NCBI RefSeq assembly: GCF_012224145.1
Contig: NZ_CP041030.1
Span: 1,054,001 to 1,118,000 of the forward strand
Length of the DNA stretch: 64,000 nt
Reading direction: 5' to 3'
From: Francisella sp. LA112445
GTDB taxonomy: Bacteria; Pseudomonadota; Gammaproteobacteria; Francisellales; Francisellaceae
The notes beneath the pieces are model-generated. The model was given only the letters and a program-made list of their open reading frames with translations, did no database searches and was not told the DNA's origin. Numbering within the stretch: the stretch's first letter is position 1; each line of letters begins with the position of its first letter. This document shows, piece after piece, positions 35,639-45,000 of the stretch. Made by a program: the position numbers and the translations under genes.

Positions 35639-37645
35639 ATGAAACAACATACATACAAAAGTACAAACAAAAATAGTATCAATATAGAGCTATTACCATT
35701 TATGCTGATTTTATTACCAGTGATTTCAGCTATAGTAATTTTAATTTCGGCAAGAAGCCCAAATCTTCAAGGGCTATTTGCAATTTTGGAGAGAATATCA
35801 GGAGGTTTTGGATTTCATTCTGACTATGGCTGGCTTTGGCGAGCTGTACTATTTTTCCCATTTTTAAGCGTTGCATACTATATAGGTTTTACAATGCTTA
35901 AATATCAACAACAAACTTTTGGTATTCAGAGTTTAAGATTAAGCATTAAAGCATTATTTATATTTGTCTTTTCATGTTTCTTGATAGGGGTTGGCTGGGT
36001 AATAGCAGTCTACGTATCTAAAGTTATGAATTTTATGGATTTCTATGGGAATCTACTTGATAGAGTTGCAACTTTAACAAATCAGTATCCATACACAAAA
36101 GCATACTCTTTATTAAAAGATTATATCTGGGCTAACTTAGTATGCTTTTATATAACTCTAGCTATTTTTAGTATAGCTCACTTAGTACTATCTAAAACTA
36201 TTTACCCTAGTAAAATTGAACCATTCTTTAGCGAATATATTTCTAATAAAGCCTCTGCAAATAAAAAATCAGAAGGGCTTAAAAGTTCAGAAGATGAATA
36301 TAAAGAGCTTCAACAAAGATTGAAAAATATCAAAAAGTTTCTCCCTCAGCAGTACTTCAAGGATGGACAAATATTCCTATGTAAAGATATTGATACCAAT
36401 AAACCAATTTATCTAAATGATAAATTGATTTTGGATAAAGAGCTTAAACACGTTGCTATCGTCGGTTCATCGGGTTCCGGTAAAAGCGTGTTTAGTCAAA
36501 GCTTTTTGGTACAGATGATAACCAAAGGCTTCCCAGTAGTTGCATTTGATCCCAATCAAGATGAACATATGATGAAAAATTTAAAGTATAATGCTGAAAA
36601 AATGGACAAAAAATTTCACTGGATAAATTTCAATGAATATGACAACCCACAGATAGATCTGCTTCAGGGATGTAATTCCGCTGAGTTTAGAGCTTTGACC
36701 AACCTATTGTTTCCAGCTTTGGCAATTAAAGAAACGGATGGTAACTATTATTCTCAGTTTTCACGAGATGCTAGAAGTAATTTTTATGAGCCAGAACTAG
36801 AAGGTGTAAAATCAATGTATGACTTACACTGTAAGGTTTTTAAGAAGTATGGTGAAGAAGCCTTACTTGATGAAACTGGTAAATTACCACAATTTGTAAA
36901 TGAGTGGCGTAATTTCGCGAAGGTTCCAATGTTTAAGGTTGCAGATAGTCTATCAATAGCTGACGCACTAAATAATGGAGATGTTATTTATATATCATGT
37001 CCAGATATGTCAGCAGATGATGAGATTACATATTTATGTAAAGCATTCTTCTTAAGAGTGTTACAAATCATATCTAAAGATAATCCTAAACTTGTAACCA
37101 AGCATATATTTCTCTTTGTAGATGAGTTCGCAGATTTCATTAATAAAACAATGAAAGGAACTATCGAAAAAGTGAGAAAAAAGGGATGTACACTTTTGAT
37201 GAATATGACAAGTTTCGAAAATCTTGATGGAATTTCTAAAGATATCAAAGGTTCAGCAGTTATTGATACTGTCAAGATAAATACAATCAAACTTATTTAT
37301 CAGCAACCACATGAAGAAATATCAGCTAAGGCTAGTAATATGACTGGGCAGAAAATAATCAAGGTAGAAAGGCACCAAATTAAGAGAAATGAAGCATTAA
37401 AAGAGCTTGAAGAAGTATCTGAAACAACTCAATTTGCACAAAAAACTAATGTGTTTAGCTCAACACTTATAGAAAATCTACCTGCTAAGGTTGGCATTCT
37501 CATTGGTGTAGGTTTACCAAAGCTAGTACAAACAGAGGTGCTCAAATATCCAGCTGATACAAAGTATCCAAATCTTATCGAGGCTACTCCATATCAAGAA
37601 GACAAAAAGCCAATTGAAAGTAATGACATAATGGGGGCTTTATAA
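35639..37645 (+). CDS. VirD4/TraG-like conjugative coupling protein (MobB of the CloDF13 type)
   Basis: A 668-residue type IV coupling protein. Four hydrophobic segments occupy about residues 17-37, 65-87, 105-127 and 165-187; a cytoplasmic P-loop ATPase follows with Walker A AIVGSSGSGKSVFSQ near residue 275 and Walker B IFLFVDEFADFI near residue 494. Coupling proteins dock the relaxase-DNA complex on a type IV secretion channel. The next gene is a MOBC-type relaxase starting on its stop codon (TAATG), the arrangement of mobB-mobC in plasmid CloDF13. AGGAG precedes the ATG by 8 bases. No type IV secretion genes are in the window, so the element is mobilizable rather than self-transmissible as far as seen. 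Confidence 0.82.
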   Translation: MKQHTYKSTNKNSINIELLPFMLILLPVISAIVILISARSPNLQGLFAILERISGGFGFHSDYGWLWRAVLFFPFLSVAYYIGFTMLKYQQQTFGIQSLRLSIKALFIFVFSCFLIGVGWVIAVYVSKVMNFMDFYGNLLDRVATLTNQYPYTKAYSLLKDYIWANLVCFYITLAIFSIAHLVLSKTIYPSKIEPFFSEYISNKASANKKSEGLKSSEDEYKELQQRLKNIKKFLPQQYFKDGQIFLCKDIDTNKPIYLNDKLILDKELKHVAIVGSSGSGKSVFSQSFLVQMITKGFPVVAFDPNQDEHMMKNLKYNAEKMDKKFHWINFNEYDNPQIDLLQGCNSAEFRALTNLLFPALAIKETDGNYYSQFSRDARSNFYEPELEGVKSMYDLHCKVFKKYGEEALLDETGKLPQFVNEWRNFAKVPMFKVADSLSIADALNNGDVIYISCPDMSADDEITYLCKAFFLRVLQIISKDNPKLVTKHIFLFVDEFADFINKTMKGTIEKVRKKGCTLLMNMTSFENLDGISKDIKGSAVIDTVKINTIKLIYQQPHEEISAKASNMTGQKIIKVERHQIKRNEALKELEEVSETTQFAQKTNVFSSTLIENLPAKVGILIGVGLPKLVQTEVLKYPADTKYPNLIEATPYQEDKKPIESNDIMGAL

Positions 37646-38370
37646 TGATTGAAACAAGAGGGCGAAAAGATCTTATAGAGCAAGGCAATAAACGAGTTAA
37701 GCTTGCTTTAAATTTCTTAGCTGATGAAGTATATACCAATAGACAGATCTTGAAAGAAGTGACTGGAATCACTTCATCTCAAGGTATTGGTGGATTTATT
37801 AAAAGACTAGAAAAACTAGGTTTTGCTAGAGAGATAAATCTACCAAGTGTAGAAGAACCAAATAAAATCTATAAGATAATCGGTATAACTTCACAAGGTA
37901 TGGCTGAAGCTAATCATCTTGATAGAAGAGGTTTTGAGATAAGCAAACTTAAACATAGCCAGCTATTGCATAAGTTTCTTTGTCAGCAGATACATTTACA
38001 AGCAATTAAACAAAACCACAAATATATTAGTGGTAGATGGCTAACTGATGAATGGTTTGGTGGTAAAAATGTCAAAAGACCAGATGCGATTATCATTACA
38101 CAATATAACCAAAAAATAGCTATAGAAGCAGAGCGAACTATAAAGAGTAAATATCGCTATCAGCAGATAATAGTTCAATATCTGAAAATGATAAAAGCTA
38201 ATCAAATAACAAAGGTTAGGTATGTAATGCCAGATCAAGCTAAGGCTCAAATGGTTGAAAAAGCTATTAAGTCAATAAAGTTAGTGACTATTTCAACTAA
38301 TGGGCAGAAAAGACAATTTAGTCTAACAGATGATGTTTGGAAATGGTTTGAGTTTATATGTTTGAAATAA
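37645..38370 (+). CDS. MOBC-family relaxase / replication-relaxation protein (MobC-like)
   Basis: A 241-residue protein with an N-terminal winged-helix part (RVKLALNFLADEVYTNRQILKEVTG) and a C-terminal nuclease-like domain: RPDAIII near residue 145 then IAIEAERTIKSKYRY near 158. The spaced residues D147, E161, E163, K167 and Y172 follow the restriction-enzyme-like pattern reported for MOBC relaxases such as pAD1 TraX and CloDF13 MobC, from memory. These nick oriT without the usual HUH histidines. Its start overlaps the end of the coupling-protein gene by one base, so they are translated together. Confidence 0.75.
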   Translation: MIETRGRKDLIEQGNKRVKLALNFLADEVYTNRQILKEVTGITSSQGIGGFIKRLEKLGFAREINLPSVEEPNKIYKIIGITSQGMAEANHLDRRGFEISKLKHSQLLHKFLCQQIHLQAIKQNHKYISGRWLTDEWFGGKNVKRPDAIIITQYNQKIAIEAERTIKSKYRYQQIIVQYLKMIKANQITKVRYVMPDQAKAQMVEKAIKSIKLVTISTNGQKRQFSLTDDVWKWFEFICLK

Positions 38371-38381
38371 TCCAAGCATTC

Positions 38382-39089
38382 TTATGATAAGATTTTTTCT
38401 ACAACCTCATCAAAATGATCTAACATTTTTATTTCGAGCTTTAAGCCTATAAATTGATCATCATTTTTGAGCTTTTCAAAATATTCTGTTGCGCCAAGTT
38501 TATTATTAAATTTTTTTGTGTATACCTCTATAACTTTTTTGGTTTTAATATTTGTTATTGTAACTGTATAGGATTTATCTGCTTTAGTCATTAAGTACTT
38601 AATAAAATTATTGTTTTGGATATCTTTGGAATTTAAAATATATTTCATGATTTCAAGCTTAAACGAGTCTGGCTTTGTAATCATATTCCGCCATATATTT
38701 ACATCAGTAGGTCTTACGGAAAAAACTTTAGCAAACTCAACACCTTTAAGTTTCAGTTTTTCTTGTGCTTTAATAACAGTATTTCTAGCATCAATTAATT
38801 CATATAACTGTTGTTTTAGTAAAGTATCTATAGTTGAATTATAAAGTAGAACTATACTCTCTGTTTTTAATCTTCTACCAATTGATGAAAATGTATCTAA
38901 ATGTATATTTTTGCTATCAATATTTGTTTTTATATACTTATTTAATTTATCTTTTGATATAAAAAAGTAACAATAGTTATATTTTTGTTTTAATATTTTT
39001 GCGTTTACACTATAGGCTGTAACTTCGTCTAAGTCTAATTTACCTAAAGAGAATAGTATAAATCTGTACCTATTTTGTACTTCTTTCAT
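38382..39089 (-). CDS. Island protein of unknown function sharing a C-terminal domain with the 45832 gene
   Basis: A 235-residue protein of no family I recognise. The C-terminal part (about residues 173-225) reads YTVTITN, then EVYTKKFNNKLGATEYFEKL, then LEIKMLD and resembles, block by block, FTVFICN, DEYTRHFSKSAKAEQYYAQL and LDITIMLRD in the protein at 45832-46449. A strand-helix-strand unit is likely. The middle (FAKVFSVRPTDVNIWRNM) could be a helix-turn-helix. It is convergent with mobC and divergent from the helicase gene, whose promoter carries the island palindrome. Confidence 0.6.
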   Translation of the reverse strand: MKEVQNRYRFILFSLGKLDLDEVTAYSVNAKILKQKYNYCYFFISKDKLNKYIKTNIDSKNIHLDTFSSIGRRLKTESIVLLYNSTIDTLLKQQLYELIDARNTVIKAQEKLKLKGVEFAKVFSVRPTDVNIWRNMITKPDSFKLEIMKYILNSKDIQNNNFIKYLMTKADKSYTVTITNIKTKKVIEVYTKKFNNKLGATEYFEKLKNDDQFIGLKLEIKMLDHFDEVVEKILS

Positions 39090-39180
39090 ATTGTCTTTAG
39101 TCTATGGTTTTGAGATTGATGTATATTCTACATGAAAAATATTTAATCTGTTGATTTTATACCTAATATTAGTTATCTTG

Positions 39181-39203
39181 TAAATATTGTAATACAATAT
39201 TTA
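39181..39203. promoter_or_regulatory. Island palindrome, copy 1 (perfect 23-base form)
   Basis: A 23-base perfect palindrome centred on A39192 contains the full consensus TATTGTAATACAATA at 39185-39199. It ends 5 bases before the helicase-nuclease ATG and overlaps the expected transcription start of a promoter TTGATT (39151-39156) and TATCTT (39174-39179, 17-base spacer). This is the position of a repressor site. The same sequence recurs at 46464 and 48222. Confidence 0.72.
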
Positions 39204-39207
39204 TTAT

Positions 39208-42200
39208 ATGATAAGCGAATTTTTCTCAAAAAATATTTCAACTCATAATATCGGCTTAATAGTATTAGGGTTAGCCACAGGAGCAGGTAAGACTACATCA
39301 ATTTATGATGTGATTAATAATCATTGCCAAACAACAAATAATAAGAAGTTTTACTATATTACAGATCAACATATAAACATAAAAAGTGTTTTTAATAAAA
39401 TATTAAATATTAGTTCTAGAATATATATCAAGTCACGAAGAGATCTAATAATTGACATTTTAAAAGAAAATAATATTACCAATCTTTCTCAATTTATAGA
39501 AAAAATTATTCCTGATAAATATATTAGAGATACTAGAGTTTTTAGTATTACAAAAGAAACGCTAGAGATTGACCATAAAGGTAAAATTTTAGGTAGTGCT
39601 ATTTCAGAAATTAGAGAAGCTATATATCGGTTGTTCTTAGATGAATTAAAAACTAAAGATGATAATAATAATCAAGAAAAATACAAACAATGGTTAAAGA
39701 CTAGCTATCAAGGTAAAAAAATTAGTCAAATATTTCCAGAGATTATATTAGATGATAAGCAAGTTGTTGTTATGACAACAAAAAGAATGATGTCGAAGTT
39801 TAATTATCTTTATAAAAGTCCTAAATTTGGCTGGGAACATATTGCAGAAGATAAAAATGCTGTAGTTTTTTTCGATGAGTCTGACGCCGTTGCTGATACT
39901 ATTCAGCAATCACTATTTGAAGATACCCGAAGTATTGATCTACTTGGTAGCATGAGACGACTTAACGATCATATTCATTTTTTACCTCAAAAGTTTAGAG
40001 ATATTCTTGATAACAAAGGTATAACTAAATATGCCCAAGATATTATTGATATCTCAGAAAAATTAAACGAAGAGTTTGGTTTTAAAAATACTTTTTATAT
40101 AGATGATGAACCATCAAAAACAGAGATTAGATTGTTTAAATATCTAAACTCCTCGTATATGACATCGAAAGATTTTTATGTTAGAAAATTTGATACTGAC
40201 TTGCAGAATTATATTTATATGAATAATTTAGAAGAAAATTATGATTTTAGAATATCAGATTTTATTTCTAAGGTGATCAACTTTATAGATAAACGGTTTG
40301 TACGTACTGCCTATAATTATGCTAGGTTCCGAACCACAGAAAAGTCTAATCTAACCCAACAAAATCTGACTACAGATGAACAAGAATTAAAAGTTTTTTT
40401 GGATTGCTATCTAGGCGTAGAAGAATCTAGTCTAAAAAAATATATATTTAATTCATTTAATCAAGTTAAGACCGAGCACCAAAAAAATATACTTGGCATC
40501 AAGTTTAAAAGTTTTTATGAGAGTGGTTTAGATATTACAAGTTGTACTACAGCAAATATTAGTAATGCTGTAAATATTTATACATATAGATGCTTTCTAA
40601 CAAAGGAAAAGGTCTTAGAAAAATTAGCTAAGAATAATCTAGTATTTTGTGTATCTGCTACAGCAGAAGTCTATAATCCTATGGTGAATTTTGATTTAGA
40701 ATATCTAAAAAAAGTTATGGGCGATAGGTACATTACAATACCACCATCTATAAAGCATAAACTTACTGAGTATTATAATAATGAAAGAGTTGTAGATAAT
40801 AAAATTGAACCATTGTGCATCAAACCATCTGATGAATATGGAATTTTGGATCATATAGAATTACGTCAAGATCAAAGAACAAGGTATAAAAACTGTTTTG
40901 GGTTTATCAAGATATTCACTGAATCAGATTCTACTGTAGCTTTAGCATTTTTTAATAAAGCTATGAGTGATGATATTAGCTTTCAGCAGTCAAAGATTGA
41001 AGATTGTCTTGAGGAATATGGGCTAGATAGCGATAATCTAATCAAAATAGATGCTAGTAGCTTTAGAAACTCTATAAAGCACAATGATAGAATAAATGAA
41101 AGGTTACAGACTATATATGACAAAAGGTTAAAAAAGAAACTATTAATAGTAACAGCCTATGGTTCAGCAGCTACAGGCATAAATATACACTATGATAAAG
41201 GTATATTAGAGTGTGGCGAGCCCAGTGGTACAGAAATTGACATTGATATGCTATATCTAGATGGTGTAACTAACTTATTACCAAACAACAATTATGAAGA
41301 CATAAATCGAGATCAAGATCTGATAGCCGCTTTATATGCTTATACGTACTTATATGAAAACAGTCAGCTATCATACAATCAATATGAGCGTATAACAAAA
41401 AGTTTACAAGAAAGACGATTTATAAAGACTACTGATTTTTATAAACTTCCAGCTGTTAATAATAGAGCAGTAGCAACTTTGATCCAAGCAATAGGAAGAA
41501 TATCTCGAACAGATAATAAACAGGATGTAACTAGAATATGCTATAGTGAAGATGTGAATGATATTATAAGCAGATATACCCTAGAGGATTTTTTGGTTAC
41601 TCGTGAATTTAAAACACTATATGAAAATATAACCTCCAAAAGAAGTGTCTTTGATAGTGATATAGATAAAAATATAATGGATAATCATGTTTATAAAACT
41701 AATTTTAGAGCTAGATATCAAATAAATGGTATGCTGATGGAATTGAATAATAATGAAGACTCAGCTCTCAAAGACTGGCAAGTATTACGAGAAGTAGTTC
41801 TAAAAAATCCGACCATAAATAATGTTGAAGATAATATTTTTAAAGAATTATACATAGATACGCAGTATATAATCCCAGAATATAGAGACCCTAAAACAGG
41901 AATTATTCAGTATAAGCAAGATACTGACTATAAAAGTGTTGAGCTAGTAAAGGAAAAAGGTATTAGCATATCTGACTATAACTGTGGACTTGATAAGTTA
42001 ATGAGCCATAATGTTTTGCGAAAATATTTTCAACAAAAGGGCTATGCTACCTCAATAGATACAGCAGCTAGATATATTATGTCGCCGATAATATATAACA
42101 ATATTTATAAAGGAGCATTAGGCGAAGCAGTAGTTGAGTTTGTACTTACAAAATTAACTGGCTGTGAGCTAGAGTTTTTGCCAGCTCATAATTATGAAGC

Positions 42201-42501
42201 TATGGACTTCAAGGTTTTAGGTAAAGATATTTATATTGATGCAAAACTACATAGGTTTAGTGATAATATTGAGTATAAAGATTTGAGACAAGATTTACTA
42301 AAAAAGTCTACAAAACTACAAGCAGAGAAGTTAATTATCATAAATGTATATGAAACTGAAACAATTGCCATTCAGCAGCAGTTTCAAGCACCTATAGAGT
42401 TAGAAAATGGTGTCAAAGTATTTGTAATATCATGGCTAATTAATAGGGAAAATGAGTTTTGTGACAATGCTCTAAAACTCTTATCAAAGGAGGTATTTTA
42501 A
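39208..42501 (+). CDS. Superfamily 2-type helicase with C-terminal PD-(D/E)xK nuclease domain
   Basis: A 1097-residue protein. Walker A GLATGAGKTTSIYD is at about residues 21-34, Walker B VVFFDESDA near 223, motif III VSATAEVYNP near 482, and the arginine-finger motif VI LIQAIGRISRTDN near 758. A long unassigned middle separates motifs. The C-terminal 130 residues hold GALGEAVVEFV (E973), MDFKVLG (D1000) and IYIDAKLHR (D1011, K1013), a PD-(D/E)xK endonuclease pattern like Mrr or type I-III subunits. Helicase-nuclease fusions of this size are common in phage defence. It is followed 1 base later by a 729-residue partner. The specific system is not one I can name. Confidence 0.72.
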   Translation: MISEFFSKNISTHNIGLIVLGLATGAGKTTSIYDVINNHCQTTNNKKFYYITDQHINIKSVFNKILNISSRIYIKSRRDLIIDILKENNITNLSQFIEKIIPDKYIRDTRVFSITKETLEIDHKGKILGSAISEIREAIYRLFLDELKTKDDNNNQEKYKQWLKTSYQGKKISQIFPEIILDDKQVVVMTTKRMMSKFNYLYKSPKFGWEHIAEDKNAVVFFDESDAVADTIQQSLFEDTRSIDLLGSMRRLNDHIHFLPQKFRDILDNKGITKYAQDIIDISEKLNEEFGFKNTFYIDDEPSKTEIRLFKYLNSSYMTSKDFYVRKFDTDLQNYIYMNNLEENYDFRISDFISKVINFIDKRFVRTAYNYARFRTTEKSNLTQQNLTTDEQELKVFLDCYLGVEESSLKKYIFNSFNQVKTEHQKNILGIKFKSFYESGLDITSCTTANISNAVNIYTYRCFLTKEKVLEKLAKNNLVFCVSATAEVYNPMVNFDLEYLKKVMGDRYITIPPSIKHKLTEYYNNERVVDNKIEPLCIKPSDEYGILDHIELRQDQRTRYKNCFGFIKIFTESDSTVALAFFNKAMSDDISFQQSKIEDCLEEYGLDSDNLIKIDASSFRNSIKHNDRINERLQTIYDKRLKKKLLIVTAYGSAATGINIHYDKGILECGEPSGTEIDIDMLYLDGVTNLLPNNNYEDINRDQDLIAALYAYTYLYENSQLSYNQYERITKSLQERRFIKTTDFYKLPAVNNRAVATLIQAIGRISRTDNKQDVTRICYSEDVNDIISRYTLEDFLVTREFKTLYENITSKRSVFDSDIDKNIMDNHVYKTNFRARYQINGMLMELNNNEDSALKDWQVLREVVLKNPTINNVEDNIFKELYIDTQYIIPEYRDPKTGIIQYKQDTDYKSVELVKEKGISISDYNCGLDKLMSHNVLRKYFQQKGYATSIDTAARYIMSPIIYNNIYKGALGEAVVEFVLTKLTGCELEFLPAHNYEAMDFKVLGKDIYIDAKLHRFSDNIEYKDLRQDLLKKSTKLQAEKLIIINVYETETIAIQQQFQAPIELENGVKVFVISWLINRENEFCDNALKLLSKEVF

Positions 42502-42502
42502 T

Positions 42503-44692
42503 ATGGAAAATGATATTAGTGGTCAAACGTTATTAAATTTGAATCTTTTTAATGTAGATATTGATTTTGACAAGATTTATGAGGATTTTGATATATGGAC
42601 TATTAAGCAAAAAGGTAAAAGATATGCTTCATATAGTGATATGGATACTATAATAGGCTTTGATAAAATTATGGCGGTATTTAAGCCTTATGATGGGCGA
42701 ATATGGATATTGCTCAAAAAAAATGCTCAAAACCTTAAAGAAAGTGTAGATAGTAATTTGTATGATGTTGAGAAAATGCCAAGAGAAGACTTTGTTAAAT
42801 ATCCAAAGTCTAAGATGAATATGGTGAATCTTCTGCTAAATAGTCTACCAAAGTCTATAGAAAAATCCGGTTATGCTCGCCGTTTTGGTGATAATGTTGC
42901 TGGTGGTTTATATATACTTAATTCTAAAACATTATCAAAATTATCTAAGAATCTGCCTAATTATATACAGGCATATCATATCAAATTTGAAAATAGTACT
43001 CTTGATATTGATAACAAGTATAATCAATTAGTTTTTAGTGAAGAAGAAAGGACTGCTTGTAAACTAAGCTATCTTAAAAAAATACTTTCTCCTAGAGAGT
43101 TACAAAAAACCAGAAAATATAACAAACTAAAGCTTGATCCTAAAGCTAGGGCTCTTATGGTTAATAAGCGTGATGATAAAGATGCATATATTTTTTATGG
43201 CAGTAGTAAAATCACATATGATAAACCAAAAAGAACTGAGCATGTAAGTATTGGGGTAGGCGAAGAAAAATATTATAAAAGTAGGTCTGCAGTATATGAG
43301 AGTGCTTATGACTATATTCAAGAATATCTAGGTAAGTATTTAAATATCACACAAGAAAATAAGCTTGCATATAGAAAAGAGGTTTCAATTAGAAAAACAT
43401 CCAAGCAATATCTAGATAGTAAAATCAAAAATAAAACAAAAATATATTTTGTTAATAAGTCTCGAGGAAATATTGATAGATCACTACCATATAATAACTT
43501 ATTTGAATTTGTTGATGAGGTAAAACCTAAACAGTTAAATATTGTATGTGTCGACAATAAAGATAGTTACGAGGACAATAAACAAGAAGATAGCTATGAG
43601 AGATTCAGTTATCTCGCTAGTGAAGTTAGGCAACATATTTATTATGAAAATTTACTAGGTAAACAGGATGATATAATCACAAGATTAAGCGCCTGCGTAA
43701 GAGAAACATTATTTAAAAATGATATTCTAGAACGCAAAATAACAGTTTTTGATTATGCAAAACTGAACTTAACTGAGCCATTTAAAATTATTATGCTTGG
43801 TAAAATCAAAGGCAAGGATGCTATTATCGAAGCTTGTTCGATGACTATTCGTCCAGATGGCAGTTCTGAATTTTTCGAGACAGATTACTCTTTGAATAGT
43901 AAAATTATAGAAAATCTATATAAACAAGGGTGTCGTTATGTCTTTAAATATAAAGAGGATGTTAATTTTTTGAAAGAAAGTAATGTATCATCATTACATT
44001 ATATAGATAATTATAGTAAAAGTGTTGTAAAAAAATATGAGCGAAATGAATATCCTAAAAACTATTTAATTAAAAACCTTTTGGATATTATTTTAAGTTT
44101 TGATGATATTAGTGATTTTTATACTAAATTTTTTAACTATATTTATGAAAACTTAGATGCGCCACCACGAGCAGAGGAGTATGATCTCTCTCATGGTGAT
44201 GATACTAATGGTTTTTATTATCAGTTGGCAAGTAATATTTTAGCAACTGATAATCTTGCTAATCTAACTAAAAAATCTTTTGAAAAATCTTTACTAAAAG
44301 GGTTATATGGCAAATCTAGAGATAAACATAAAAGCTTAAAAAATACTCTAGAAAGTAGAGATATTCATATAGAAGATAAATCTAAGTCTAAATATCAGGA
44401 GATCAACTCAGAAGGATTTGATATTCACTATTTTAATTACCTTAATAAAAATGGTAATAAGACTCTAGCATATAAAGTTGGTCAATCTGCTGGAGGAAAT
44501 AAAGAGTTTAAATTAACTAATAAAGCAAAAATATGGCTACTTGAAGCAGAAAATAGCTCAGCTATAATGGAGTTTTTATTAGATACTCTTGATGTTGACT
44601 TTGTAGGTTCTGGAAAGGCTCTTGCTCATCCATTTTTTTGTAAATATCTAAAGGAAGCTGTTGCTAGTTTAAAAGGCTGGTCAGATAATTAG
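42503..44692 (+). CDS. Large unknown protein, operon partner of the helicase-nuclease
   Basis: A 729-residue protein with no motif I recognise. A strong AAGGAGG Shine-Dalgarno lies in the end of the helicase gene and the ATG is 1 base after its stop, so the two are made together. The visible architecture is a mixed N-terminal third, a lysine-rich middle (RKTSKQYLDSKIKNKTK, then a strand-like LNIVCVDNKDSY), a beta-rich segment near residues 430-460 (FKIIMLGKIKGKDAIIEAC), and a helical C-terminus. It has no transmembrane segment or signal peptide. Given its partner it may recognise substrate or target DNA; an Argonaute-like fold was considered but no catalytic set was found. Confidence 0.6.
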   Translation: MENDISGQTLLNLNLFNVDIDFDKIYEDFDIWTIKQKGKRYASYSDMDTIIGFDKIMAVFKPYDGRIWILLKKNAQNLKESVDSNLYDVEKMPREDFVKYPKSKMNMVNLLLNSLPKSIEKSGYARRFGDNVAGGLYILNSKTLSKLSKNLPNYIQAYHIKFENSTLDIDNKYNQLVFSEEERTACKLSYLKKILSPRELQKTRKYNKLKLDPKARALMVNKRDDKDAYIFYGSSKITYDKPKRTEHVSIGVGEEKYYKSRSAVYESAYDYIQEYLGKYLNITQENKLAYRKEVSIRKTSKQYLDSKIKNKTKIYFVNKSRGNIDRSLPYNNLFEFVDEVKPKQLNIVCVDNKDSYEDNKQEDSYERFSYLASEVRQHIYYENLLGKQDDIITRLSACVRETLFKNDILERKITVFDYAKLNLTEPFKIIMLGKIKGKDAIIEACSMTIRPDGSSEFFETDYSLNSKIIENLYKQGCRYVFKYKEDVNFLKESNVSSLHYIDNYSKSVVKKYERNEYPKNYLIKNLLDIILSFDDISDFYTKFFNYIYENLDAPPRAEEYDLSHGDDTNGFYYQLASNILATDNLANLTKKSFEKSLLKGLYGKSRDKHKSLKNTLESRDIHIEDKSKSKYQEINSEGFDIHYFNYLNKNGNKTLAYKVGQSAGGNKEFKLTNKAKIWLLEAENSSAIMEFLLDTLDVDFVGSGKALAHPFFCKYLKEAVASLKGWSDN

Positions 44693-44832
44693 AAATTCTG
44701 ATAAAATCTTAATCTTGATTGGTATAAAATAACTTTTTGGTTGTAACCAAGGATTTTCATTAGGTCTTTTTCTTGAGTTAAAAAATATATTAATAGGGTT
44801 TGTGAGTAAAAGAACAACTCCTACAATAATAA

Positions 44833-44961
44833 ATGATGAGTCGAAAAGATAAAAATATAAAACTGCGGGGTAATGCCCTAAAAATACTGCTTTTAACTAT
44901 ATCAATACTCATGTTTTTTACAGTACTTTACTCTTTTACTTTTGTAATATCAATTTGCTAG
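44833..44961 (+). CDS. Possible 42-residue single-pass membrane peptide
   Basis: The frame MMSRKDKNIKLRG followed by a hydrophobic stretch to the end (KILLLTISILMFFTVLY) has the look of a small membrane protein with a basic N-terminus: one membrane segment, residues about 17-42. There is no clear Shine-Dalgarno. On the opposite strand about 70 codons (44683-44897) are also open and membrane-like, ending in NPWLQPKSYFIP, but lack a start codon unless a frameshift is invoked. Only one of the two is likely to be real, and the choice is uncertain. The surrounding 308-base gap holds nothing else but an operator-like site. Confidence 0.3.
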   Translation: MMSRKDKNIKLRGNALKILLLTISILMFFTVLYSFTFVISIC

Positions 44962-44979
44962 TATATTGAAATATAATAA

Positions 44980-44994
44980 TATGATAATACAATA
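44980..44994. promoter_or_regulatory. Island palindrome, copy 2 (degenerate)
   Basis: TATGATAATACAATA matches the consensus TATTGTAATACAATA at 13 of 15 positions; the right half is exact. It lies between convergent genes, just beyond the stop codon of the 45001 gene, and would suit a promoter for the minus-strand open stretch at 44683-44897 rather than either annotated neighbour. Confidence 0.45.
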
Positions 44995-45000
44995 TTGGAA

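Noticed and set aside
37584-37772. Minus-strand ORFs opposite mobB/mobC and many similar ones elsewhere
   Set aside because: They lie fully within well-supported genes on the other strand and have no start signals or family motifs.
42503-44692. Argonaute/PIWI-type protein as partner of the helicase-nuclease
   Set aside because: Size, helicase-nuclease neighbour and a beta-rich middle invite the idea, but no catalytic tetrad, MID-type basic pocket or pPIWI-RE arginine/glutamate pair could be placed with any confidence.
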